Positions 11,501 through 23,500 of a stretch of 64,000 nt of DNA are shown piece by piece. The stretch covers positions 20,957,509 to 21,021,508 of the forward strand of contig NC_079900.1 in NCBI RefSeq assembly GCF_024868665.1, read 5' to 3'. The translations under genes and the position numbers were made by a program. This DNA is from Triplophysa rosa. Its lineage: Eukaryota; Chordata; Actinopteri; Cypriniformes; Nemacheilidae. Under the pieces are notes generated by a model, which was not told the origin of the DNA, did no database searches, and saw only the letters and a list, made by a program, of their open reading frames with translations. How positions within the stretch are numbered: the first letter of the stretch is position 1; every line of letters starts with the position of its first letter.

Positions 11501-14500
11501 ACACACAGCCCCGCCCATCCCCTGCCTGCGGAAGAGTTCCCAAACAACGTTTCTGCATTCGTTCCATCGTTTCTGTTCCATCAGCTTAGTCATAAAACTC
11601 ACGTGCATTGCACTGCCCACAGGGAATTCAGTATTTACGGCACTGGTAATAGACAATTGCACTTATCAACCACATGGGGGAACCCATGAGCAAATGTTCC
11701 ATAGTGTTGCTTTAAAGAAGTATCAGTTGATTTTAGGGTTAAAGTCTTGTGTTAAAGGAGAGGCTGGGCTTCTCGTTGTTTATGTCCAAAGCACTCTGGG
11801 TAAACAAAATTAGAGTTAATGAGGCTTATTAGTGTCACAGTAGGATAGAGTGCCAGCTGCTCATTTAGCTGACACGTTCTCACCTCCGGACCGCCCTGAT
11901 TCCCCAAACTACATGTGCCCACCACAGCGTGATAGAGTAGAGTTCTCCTTCAGCTGCTTTCTCCCTCATTTCATTTACTTAACACACACTAATGTTACAT
12001 GTGCTCATTGTGTTTACTCTAAACTTTTATCCTCATTAAAGCAGCATCAGGAAAATTCAAAGGTACTGTTCTCATCCTTTTTCGAAATATATTCTTTGTT
12101 TCAGTGACATATTTTATATCTCTCATTAATATGTATTCAACCGTCATATATAATGCTTAACAATTCACCGATCATGTATCAGATAAGCAGCTAGTGCTTA
12201 TATTCTGAAACAATGAGCCATGGTGCTTAAATGGGTGATGCAGGTTGACTTTCATTTGTATTGAAAATTACAGTATATGGCATAATACTGGACATCTAAT
12301 GTTGTGTTTTGTGATCATATTAATATTTTTGCTCTCAGTAAATCTGGCCATAATGTTTTAGTTTTTACAGAATTAATGTTGAATAAATGTGCCTATTCAG
12401 TTGTTTAGTCTGACGTCACGCACCACCATATATGGAAGGTCTGTTTCCGGGTCCAAAAGCTCAATAAAATGCTATAGGCAAACAACAAAAAATGCTGTAA
12501 AACTATCGGAAAACCACGACCCTAACCTTTATTTTCGTAACGAAATCCCACATGGCCAGTCAGTGATTCATTTTTCATCATTTATTCAAATATTGATGTC
12601 GGAGATTCCGTAAGCCTGGAGACTGTAGTGTATACTGTGAGTTAATAAACGCACAGCATAAATATATGCGGTATGAGTAAACAGTGCTTATTAACAGCTG
12701 TTCAAGCTGTAGCCCCGCTTGAAATGAATAGATGCTTGGACCCGGAAACGGTATTCCTTACGTCACCACTTAACAACCAAATACAGGTAGTGCCTATAGT
12801 AATAGTAGTAGTTATAGTTACTCTATCACTGTAATACAAAATAATGGTAAATATCTCAAAGGTTATGGATAAGCACTTTTGTCTGTCATTTTGACTTTAT
12901 TTAAAACACAGTAACATAATTCTATGGAAATATGTTTTATCACCTAAGGTGGTTCAGAAGTAACATCATACCCTGAGTGGGTAATTTTGTAGTCAGCATC
13001 ATGGCTCAGAGCGTTTGTAATTTATTTTGTTTGTTTTCTAGATGTTCTTGTGTTTTGTAGTTGATTTGTGGATTAGTGACTGACTACGTTGTAATCTTTA
13101 TGTGGGCAGTGTCGGTGTCAGAGTGATGGACACGTCTTGGGTAAAGACGAAAGGTTCCTCTACGCTGGCCCGCAAAGCCTCGTCCACCCCTCCCAGCGCG
13201 CAGCCGCCCGGCTCTCCCGCTGACACCCTGATCACAGAACAGTACGGCGAGCTGGCTACATCTCCAACCCCCACTCCTCCTCTCGGAGACAGGGGCAGGT
13301 AAGACACATGATTCATGTCATCCTCTACCGCTTTCCATTATCATTTCAATATGTATAGACATTTCATGTGAACCTATAGAACAAGGTAAGTTAAAGATGC
13401 AATCCGTAACTTTTGGGTTATAAATAAACAGAAATGTGTTATTGAGGAGGTACATAAAAAACGTTATTTTTAATTTTTTTAATTATATGTTTACATCAGT
13501 TATGACAGTTTGACCTCATTTGAGATAAGTATGTAAAGTAACCTGCAATTTTATGTTTCAGACAGAGATGGCGATATAGAGCCAAAAGTTACGGATTGCG
13601 GCTTTAACTGTTATTCCACGGTCACACTAGACTTTCAAAAAGCAAAATTTCTAGGCAGAGCCTTGTGTACACGGGTAATCCTTAATAAAAATGATTTTTT
13701 ATTTACACATCAAGGATTTCAACCTATTATCGTTACTGTTGTTGTTTTTTCCATCATTTTAAAGCTGTATTGTAGTACAACATTTGTCTGATATCGTGTG
13801 ATATTATTATTAGAATGTACTGTAACTAAAAAGGCAATGGCGTGGTGATCTTCTATTGGACACACCATAGATATAAATAACTAGATGCCACATTAGCAGT
13901 TGTTTCTATGAGCCGCTATACGTAAGTCGTCTGCCGTATTGGAAAGGTGCGAGCCGGTGCGTTGTCAAGTGTGTGGTTTTCCTGTGGAATTGGGTTTCAC
14001 GTTAGGAGTGGAAGGATTTTGTTATTAAGCTGTCAATTTTAAGATGATTTTATTTATGAAAGTTAAGTTCGGTCATTTAGACTAGGGACATTAGGCTCGT
14101 GATGATCTAGCAACCCTGCTAAGCTGGTCCGTTAACACTCAAAAGCAAGCTGACTATGCATTTGCCACTATGGTTATACGCGTGTATGATTATGAAAAGT
14201 TATTTACTGATGTGTAAACTCAAACACTGTATTAGCTAAACTAACACATGACAACAACTAAGGGGTATCCCATTTTACATGGCTTTGCAGTGTTGTGGAA
14301 TTCTAGCAAACTGTGAGTGACGTCAGTGGACCGTTCCAAGATGGCCGTGTCTGGAGCGCTTTAATGAGGCATCTAGTTATATAGATCTATGGGTCACACA
14401 TCATCAATTCACTGGTCAAAGTTCACCAATCTTGACATTTGGAACACAGCGAAATGCTAGTCAGTGGAACGAAAAGTCTAGTGTAACCGCCGTTGAATTA

Positions 14501-17500
14501 AACAATGTTTGTTTTCTGTTCAGCAATTAACTGTTTCATCTCTTGCTTTAATTTGCATATTAATGACATCATTACCTCTGCTTTTTCATGCATTTTTTCT
14601 TATTACTTATTATCATTTTGCCTAAACGGTCTTCTGTATATCACTAAATAATAGCAATAATACTTCTTTAGTTAGTACAAAAGTTCGTATGGCCATGTTC
14701 ACACTAGCTAATTCCGATTCATTTCTGCGTTTAAATGAGGTACGATATGTACGATATTTAGAGAGGGTTGATCTCATCACATGAATGTAAAGAATTCATG
14801 CTGTGTGCCATTCATGTACTGTAATGTCACCAATAATACAACCATATGCTTATATGTAAGGTGATGCATTATTGATGTGAAGGTCATGATTCAGTCATTG
14901 CAGTAGGGTCATGTGATGGCTTATGATTTGACTGGCTTAACTTCTCCCTGTGAGACTCTTTCAGGCATTGAAAGGGTTTTTGTGTCTGTGTTTAACTGCT
15001 CTGGGTTTATCATATTTGGAGACCTCGGTTTTAGTGCTAGCTCTAGTTAGATTACTGTATTCATTAAATTCTCTCTGCGATGTTCAGATTAGAGTTTAGG
15101 GGTTTTATTAGATATTTTTCTTGACCTGGTGCAGTGCGCAGACACAAGGTCATTTTCAGTGTAATTTCTTTTCTGTTTTTAACGCATTGCTGTGCTTTTT
15201 CTCACAATGGAACTGGAAGCCTTTCCTTGCGCCTGTTTTCCGTTGCTAAGCTTGCTGTTTGCTAAACCTGCCGCTCATTGCCCCGTGCTAAACTGGCTCA
15301 TATCAGCTTGGGCGAACATGCAAAGACAAAAGGAACCTGAGAATTTTTTTTAAATATACTAAAGATTGTGTGACATTAGAGAGCCACAGCTGGAGCTTCA
15401 TAAAAAAATCCACTTCCTGTTGCGCTGTCATGCGTGTGCAGCTGACCAGAGCTCTCTCTCCTGTGTTTGCTGTTTATTCTTTTCAATATCTGCAGCTCAG
15501 ACGACGTGTCGCCCAATCGGCCGGATTCCTCACATGTCTATACGTCCCACGTGGAGGAGCGGCCACCTCCCCCTTACCCTTCCTCATCCTATTCCTCTCA
15601 CCCCGCCCCTCATCATTTCTACCCCAAACCACCTCTCTGCGCTCGGCCCGTGGCCCCCGGCCCTGAGTCCCAGCCTCCCAGCTCCCCGCCTCATCCCCTG
15701 CGCTGGGCCGGATTCAGTCCCCCTCAGCTACAGCCCCAACCCCAGCCACCCCCATCCTCTTCCTCCTCGTCTTCCTCTTCCTCACTCGATATCAACTCCA
15801 ACCCCAAACCTAGCTGCCTGCATTTCCCCAAACACAGCCCCCTGTGTGACGTGCCGCATGCCGCGCCGCCTGACGCCAATGCCTCGCCCCTCTACATTAA
15901 AACTCCTCTCGTGCTGACCCGCCACGACACATCCCTCGGAAACCCCCCTAGCGTCCCCTCCTCCGCCCCCCCACCGTGGGCTGCCTGTCCGTGTGCCCGC
16001 GACAGAGGACCCCCCAGGCTGACTAGGTAAATACCACCTGCCTGCAGCCACCCCGCCCCACACTGTCCGAGTGCTCACCTCAGAGATCTCTGTGCTGGCT
16101 CCTTTTGATTTGAACTTTCTTTGTAATATTATTGCTTATTCAATCCCATACCTCAGATTTTCTTACACTCTCATTGTCAAGGAAAACCTGAGGTTGCTTA
16201 GCAACTGAGGATGGTACTGGCATTAGTGAAAGTGGATCCTTAAAGTAGAAATAAATGGGGATGCATATGGTTACTTAGATGCTTATGAATGTATTTATAG
16301 TTGATGTTGTGTCAAATGCTGCATCATCAGTTCTGTTGCTTTAGTGTCATAGTCATACCTGATGTGCACATACAAAGACAGGAGCTCTTGTCCAAAAACT
16401 ACTGATCTGTTGCCAACATGAAAACTGTTCCAAACAAGAAAACAAAAAATGTTACTTTTCTTAAAAGTAGCTTTGGAAAACATATAAAAAATATATTAAA
16501 GGGGTCATATGGCGCGAATATGTGTTTTTCTGTGTCTTTAGTGTGTTATAAGTTGCCCATGCATGTATCAGACACGTAACATTGCAAAAATTAAAGTGTG
16601 GGAACAAAATATGCATTCTTTCTAAAAGCGAATGCTCACCCAGAACTGCCTGAAACGCCTCGTGTAACCACACCCCCACAAATCTACGTCAGTTCGTGGT
16701 ATGAGTTGACTAAGACTGCCCAAATGTATACGCAAGTAAGGTGGTGTACCTGTCAGTACAATTGCTTTAGAACCTGATGTTTCAAATATGGTAAGAGGCG
16801 TTACATTTCCATCACACGCTTGCAGTATTCGACCAATCACTACGCACTGGTTAACTGGCCAATCATAGCACACCTCGCTTTTCAGAGCAATGAGCTTCGT
16901 TTCAGAGAGGCGGGGCAAAGAGGAGATACAAACATGCACGGTATGTGGAAAATACAGCGTTTTTGAACCTTAAATCGTGTATACACATTGCATTACATCT
17001 AAAACAAACCATAATATTCGTTTTAGCCGTCATATGACCCCTTTAATATCAGTCATTATCACTAGCATAGGCCCATAGATATACATAAACACGTATTAGC
17101 CGCTGAATTGTATGTGAACAGTGCCGCCATGTTGGGTAGGGCAAGACTGCCATATAAACACACACAAATAAATGATTTTTTCATGGATATAAAGCACAGT
17201 GACATTTACATTTCTGTTTCGATTTCAATGGTTCATGATTTGTGAGTACCAAAACCATTCCAAAGTAGCATTCTGTTTCTGTTAGGGCTGTCAAACGATT
17301 TGTGAATAATTGCATCCGGAATAAAAATTTGTATTGCATAATATATGTCTGTGTATAATATTAATTTAGGTATTTATAAACACATGCATGCATACATTTA
17401 TATATATTTAAATTATTGGTAAATATACATAAATACACGTAAATATTTTCTTAATATAAATACATGTATGTGTATGTTAGCGTGTTTATTGACCCTCATT

Positions 17501-20500
17501 TGGTCCTCATTTCCTGTTTACACTACTGGTATTTGGGGGTACTTCAACTATTGATGAAGTCATTTTTTTAATCATACAAATAATATATCATTTTTTGTTT
17601 ACTTTTCTTCTATACATTAATGCTGTGTTTTGGGAGAAATTAATTACTTTTGCACCTATTTACCACAAAATTCCTCAACTATACAAGTAGCTCGAATGTG
17701 AAATATAATTTTTTTATGGAAAAATCACTTAAGTGATTATCCAAATTTAATTTGTTTCTGGATATTGATCTAGGTTTTAGGTGTAGAATTCTGCCATCTG
17801 CTGGTTAGAGATAAACCTAAAAGGATTACAGTAATAAAATAAATTGTTTTGAACAGAAGAGGGCCATAGAGAGCCATTCATTTTACTGGATGTGGCCAAA
17901 ATTTTGTGAATTTATGTATATATAAACGTTAGAAACAAGATTAAAAATAAATATTCTTTCAAATAGTCTAATTTTTTTAGTTTTGATGCATTTTGAAATG
18001 TCAGCTTTGTAACTCGTGCGGCTGATGATCTCCCTGGCCCATGTGGAGGTGTGTGTGCGTGCGCGCGCGTGTGTGTGCTTGTATACATGGTTTACGAGGA
18101 CACAAATATGTTTGATGACATGTGTATAACAACGAAAACACACTTCCTGTGTCCTCGTAAACTAATTCGCCTATAAAACAAACTAAATTATAATATTTTA
18201 AAAAGGAAAAAAAATTCTGTGATGGTAAGGTTTAGGGGTAGGGTTAGGGAATAGAATATACAGTTTGTACAGTATAAAAATCATTACATCTATGTAGACG
18301 TAAACCACATATACAAGTGTGTGTGTGTGCGTGAACATGTCTTTTCTGCATTGCATGTGTGCTCTTGTACCAGGCCTTCATTTCTGTATGGAAATTTTCA
18401 GATTTATGCCGGATTCATTCAATTTTTTTTGTTTTACAAATGAAAAGATATATATTTTTTCGCTTTTCCCATTCATTTTCAATTGGGGTCATATTGACCC
18501 CAAATACCAGAATGGTAAAAATGTTTTACATACCTTCAGACCAACCGAATCAAGCCCAGTTTTTTTGTGAATATAGATAGGAAATGTAGAAAAGTCAGAC
18601 AATTTTATTCAACTGAGATGAAGGGAACCGTTTTTTTGAACTAAGGAAAACTTGATTGGGGTCATAATGACCCCAAGGAGAGATTGAGGGTTAATACAAA
18701 ATTAATATGCACAGTACACAGACATATATTATATAAACACAAACTTTACATCTGGATGCGATTCATTACGATTAATCATCTGACAGCCTAGTTTCTGTTT
18801 ACTTATTTATTGTCTGAAAAAAATATTTGTTGTTATAGATGGTTTCACCTTAACAACAAACAAACGTTACTGCGCATGCGCACTTTTGTGACCCCGATTT
18901 AACTTCCGTTAAACATTCACAAATAATAGAGTGCTTGTAGATTATTTCTGAAACCGAGAAGAACCGTTACTTGGCTAATCTCGGCTCTCCAATATTTGCA
19001 TTTAGACTGCGATACCAAGCTCAACCGCTAGATGTCAGTGTACCATATGGTTTCTTTAAATGCGTCAAAACTACAGGACCCATTCAACAAATTGTTTATT
19101 TAATAAAATGAACATACAACAAAATTCAACAAATTGTTTATTTAATACAATTATTATGCAGAAAAATAATAATACAAATTAATATTAACATAAATTAAAT
19201 AACATATAAATAGTTATATTATATATATATACTTTGTATATTAGACACAAACCGGAAATTAAGTGGGGGTCAAGCGCGCACTCGTCTGATGAAACGGTTT
19301 ATAAGGAACTGTGAAAACTCACAATTCTCAAGCTTTGAAATGATCTTAGAAATGTAAACTTTTTGGTGCTATAGACGATTTCATCAGACGCACGCGTCTG
19401 GCCCGGAGTTAACTTTCGATCTGTGTTTGGTTATAATATAACAATTAATTTTATATTTATTTGATATTCATATTAATTGATATTCATATTTTATTGTACA
19501 GTATATCAATTCTATTAAATTAAATTAAAACTATTCAACAATTATTGATTATTATTTGAACTCTGAGACCAAATGCAAACGTAAAGTATTTTAATTTCCA
19601 TAAGGCTTAAAAGACGTTTGCTTATCAAATTAGAATTTCAAGACAGGCTGCTCACAGCACAGTAATGTGGGCCAAACATTTAATTGAGTTGGGAATTGTG
19701 TATATGAGTGCTCTGCTTCTGGATTTCCTCTTTGTTGGAAGGGTTGCAGAAATGTCACTGGAATGAAACGAATTCCCATTCGCTTGCTGTGCACATGCAG
19801 AAACCATCAATGTAATAAAGATCACACAAGATCTTTATTAGGAGTGCCCTGCATCAGTAGGGACAGTGTCAACTGTTATACTAATTGTGTTGACTGCCTC
19901 TCGGGTCAAAAGACTGTGTGGTTTCCCTAACCTCCATCTGACTACACGAGCATTCATTCAAAAGACTCAATGCAGCCGATATAATTGAGTCGTAGATGTG
20001 GTGGATTCATTCCAAACATAGCCAAAGAGATACAGCGGATGATTCTCTGTCTACACAGATATAGATGTAGAGGACTCATATGTCCATGTGTGCACAGAGA
20101 AACACATTTATCATCCCCAGAGTATAGCAGAGAGGTGTCTGAATAGAGCTGTCAGAGTGAAAAGCAAGCTCCACACGCTCTGTTATATTAAAGAGACATG
20201 CTTGTTAGGCAAGAACACCCAATCCCTGATGTGGATGAAAAAGACACTTGCTGTAAATCCAACTTCACATGTCTTTGATTGTCACACCCACACCAGAGCA
20301 AATGGAGTTTTAATGATGATGGCAACTGTGGATGTTTAAGATTTCCCCAATGTTATTTCAGCAATTAGCCAAAAAATGATTTGTGCTATGATTCTGGGAA
20401 AACACAGACTGACAAATTGTGTATTAAAAATCATTCTAAAAATGTGAAAGATTGATTTAATTAGGAATCAAAACTAGTAAGATTGAAATTTAGAGAATTA

Positions 20501-23500
20501 GAGAATACATATTTTTGTTTTTTGTTTTTGAGTTGTGTTTCTTAGCTTACTGACAAACATTTGAGGAAATAGTATTACCTTATTTTAATTTCAATTAAAT
20601 GATCAATAAGGATGTCTAGATATATTATTGAGAAACAATATTGATGAAGAAATGGATTGTGACATTTATAAAATGATCAGCTAAGTGTATAAGTGTCTAC
20701 ATGTTAAATATTTATTGTGTGTCATATATTCAGCTATAATTAAAGCAGCAGCATGTTTATGACTGAAACAGCAGTATTTCTTCTCGGTAGTAGGAACGGG
20801 GGAGCATGAGGGGTCCTTGCACATTGTTAGTCGTTAATGAGACAGTGGGTGGAGATTGATGGCTGGCAGTGATGCTTGACTTTCTCTCCTCAGCACTCTG
20901 ATGAGCAAGGAGCTCTCTCCCGTGATTGGTCACAAGTCCATGCAGGCGTCAGGAGCAACAGTGCCCCCTGTCTGCGGTCAGCAAAGCAATAGCCAGTCAC
21001 CCCACTCGGCCGAGCAGAGCCCCCACACATTACACAAAGGTTCGTCTCACTGGGGTTTCTGTTTAATCATCTTGATCATTAGATATACAGAAATGCAAAG
21101 AAACAATTATTTTTTGTATACTTGATCTTAACATCGATCTGTACAGGAATCTGTAGCAGTGAAACAGTACATTTATCTTTAATTCAATAAATGAGACAAA
21201 AGCCTCACATTATTTTTAAACAAACTTTAAAAAATGAACTAATAGGAATAAACAGATGTTATATCCAAAATTCGGCATATTTGATAAATGACAATATAAT
21301 TTTTGTATTACTGTATATTGTGCCACAATATATCATTACACCTCGAGTAATCTGTTTACTGGTGGCCATGAGACAGATTACCATTAACATAGCAGTTATC
21401 TCAGCATGATCTGATAATATTTCGTTCAAAATCAAATAACTTAATATTTCGAAGACCTTGTGTTATCCAGTGAAAGCAACAATAATCTGACGGATTTGTA
21501 GGGTTTTGTAGACTTGTACAATAATACGGACCTGTAGGGTTTTAGTTTAAATTGAACAAATTCCCAGAAGAGTTCAATTCAATGAGTTCTCAGACTTCTG
21601 GACATAATTATTCATTTATTGTCGTGTTGTTCTATAGCTGTTAAATGAGTACACTGATATTACAACCTTGTTTTTACACCTAGATCTGAATTGTACTAGT
21701 TGCAAAATTGTACAGTTATTAAAGAACACAGTCATGCAATCTTGGTTTTGTTTTCTCTCTACAGCCTCTAAGAAACTCGTCCCTGTGCCACCCAAGGTTC
21801 CATACGGCCAGTCAGGGGGGATGTCAGACCAATCCACAGGTCAGCCGTCTCCGGTTAGCCTGTCCCCCACTCCCCCAAATACTCCCTCCCCTTACAGTCT
21901 GGGCTGTCCTCCTGGACACGTGCCCGCCTCTTTCCCAGGCCAGACCGCATTAGGGGGACCCCATACATTATCTTCTCCGCCCTCTCTGACCGGTACACTC
22001 ACAAAGTCCAGGCCCACCCCAAAGCCCAGGCAAAGACCCAGCCTGCCCCCTCCCCAGCCACCCACCGTCCCCCCTACAGTCCCCCAGCCCCTGGAGCAGG
22101 GTCTACTTGACGGATTGTCCCCCGGGGAGAGCATGTCCACAGGTAAACACGCCTCACGAATGGAGGTCCAGCGTCCCTCTCTCAAACTGTCTGTCTCTCC
22201 GTCCTACTCAGACGATGGACTTTAAGGAACTGGGTCCCCTGTGAAATTTTCTTAGACATTTTTGTCTTCGATTAAGGGGGACCCTTAGATGTAATTGTCT
22301 TGAGTATATTTATGGTTAGTGTTGCAACCCTAAGAATATATTCAACACAAGTGTGTACAAAAAAGGAAAAAAAGGGAATTCACGCTAAGCCTAGAGGTTT
22401 ACTGTATGGTTCATTTAAAGGTGAACGGTGCAGTTTAAGTGCCATCAAACAGAATGACTGTGGTAATGACAAACAGAGCGTTTCATTGGTCTTTTGATTT
22501 CTATTTCTGTAGCATCACAGCAAGTGATAGTTCACCCAAAATAAAAAATTCTGTCATCATTCACTCACCCTCTTGTCATTTCAAACCTGTATGACTTTCT
22601 TTCTTCTGAAGAACAAAAAAGAAGATACTTTGAAGAATGTTAGTAACTGGCACCCATTGACGTTTTGTGTCAATACAATAGAAATTAATGGGGGCCATTG
22701 CTGTTCGGTTACCAACTTTCTTCAAAATATTTCCTCTTGTGTTCTGCAGAAGAAAGAAAGTAATACAGGTTTGAAATGACAAGAGGGTGAATAAATGATG
22801 AATTTTCATTTTTTGGTGAACAATTACTTTAAGTTTCTCAATCGAGTCAGGATTTAATCAGTTGAATATTTGCTATTATTGGTTATGGTTGAATAATGTT
22901 ACTAAAATATGTAACCCTCTGGTGCTCCTTGTTTAGGGATCACACTCATAGGCTACTCCTTTCGGTCAAAAGTGACAGAACACGTAAAAATCTTTAAAAA
23001 ATCAATCAATCTAACATATTTTAATATGTAACAATGAAATAAATATTGTTAATAATGAAATAATAATTTAAAATATATATATTTTTCTATAATATTTCAA
23101 GATTTTTTCATTTTTAAATAAAAATATAAATTTTCCTATTCCCATTAATCTTCTGTAGCAGTCAGGAGTAATAATGCCACTTTTTAGGAAATTTTAGCCT
23201 TTTCGAATGACATTCATTATTAAATTTAGGTGTCACAAGTTTGTACCATTCTGATAAAATAAAAACCAGACATAACACTTTTTTCACTCTTTTCCATTCA
23301 GTTCCTATGATGGTCATTTTTGACTAAGGACTACAAGTTTGAAAAATTTTTCAGGACCATTTAGCCGTTTCAAATCAAAAAAAGAAAATGTTTAGTTCAC
23401 ATAGCCACTAATGCAAACGTCGCCAATTTTTGCACCATTCCGATAACTAATTCAAATTTAACAAATTTGAACAAAACTAACAAATTCAAAACAAATTTTT

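Noticed and set aside
15366..15917. 183-codon frame overlapping the arhgap44 cassette exon
   Set aside because: Alternative frame of the proline-rich exon; its openness follows from the skewed codon composition.
18225..18250. Telomere-like GGGGTAGGGTTAGGG
   Set aside because: Only two or so degenerate units; part of a dispersed repeat and not an interstitial telomere.
22573..22809. Overlapping short frames on both strands
   Set aside because: Inside a palindromic MITE, which makes both strands read alike.
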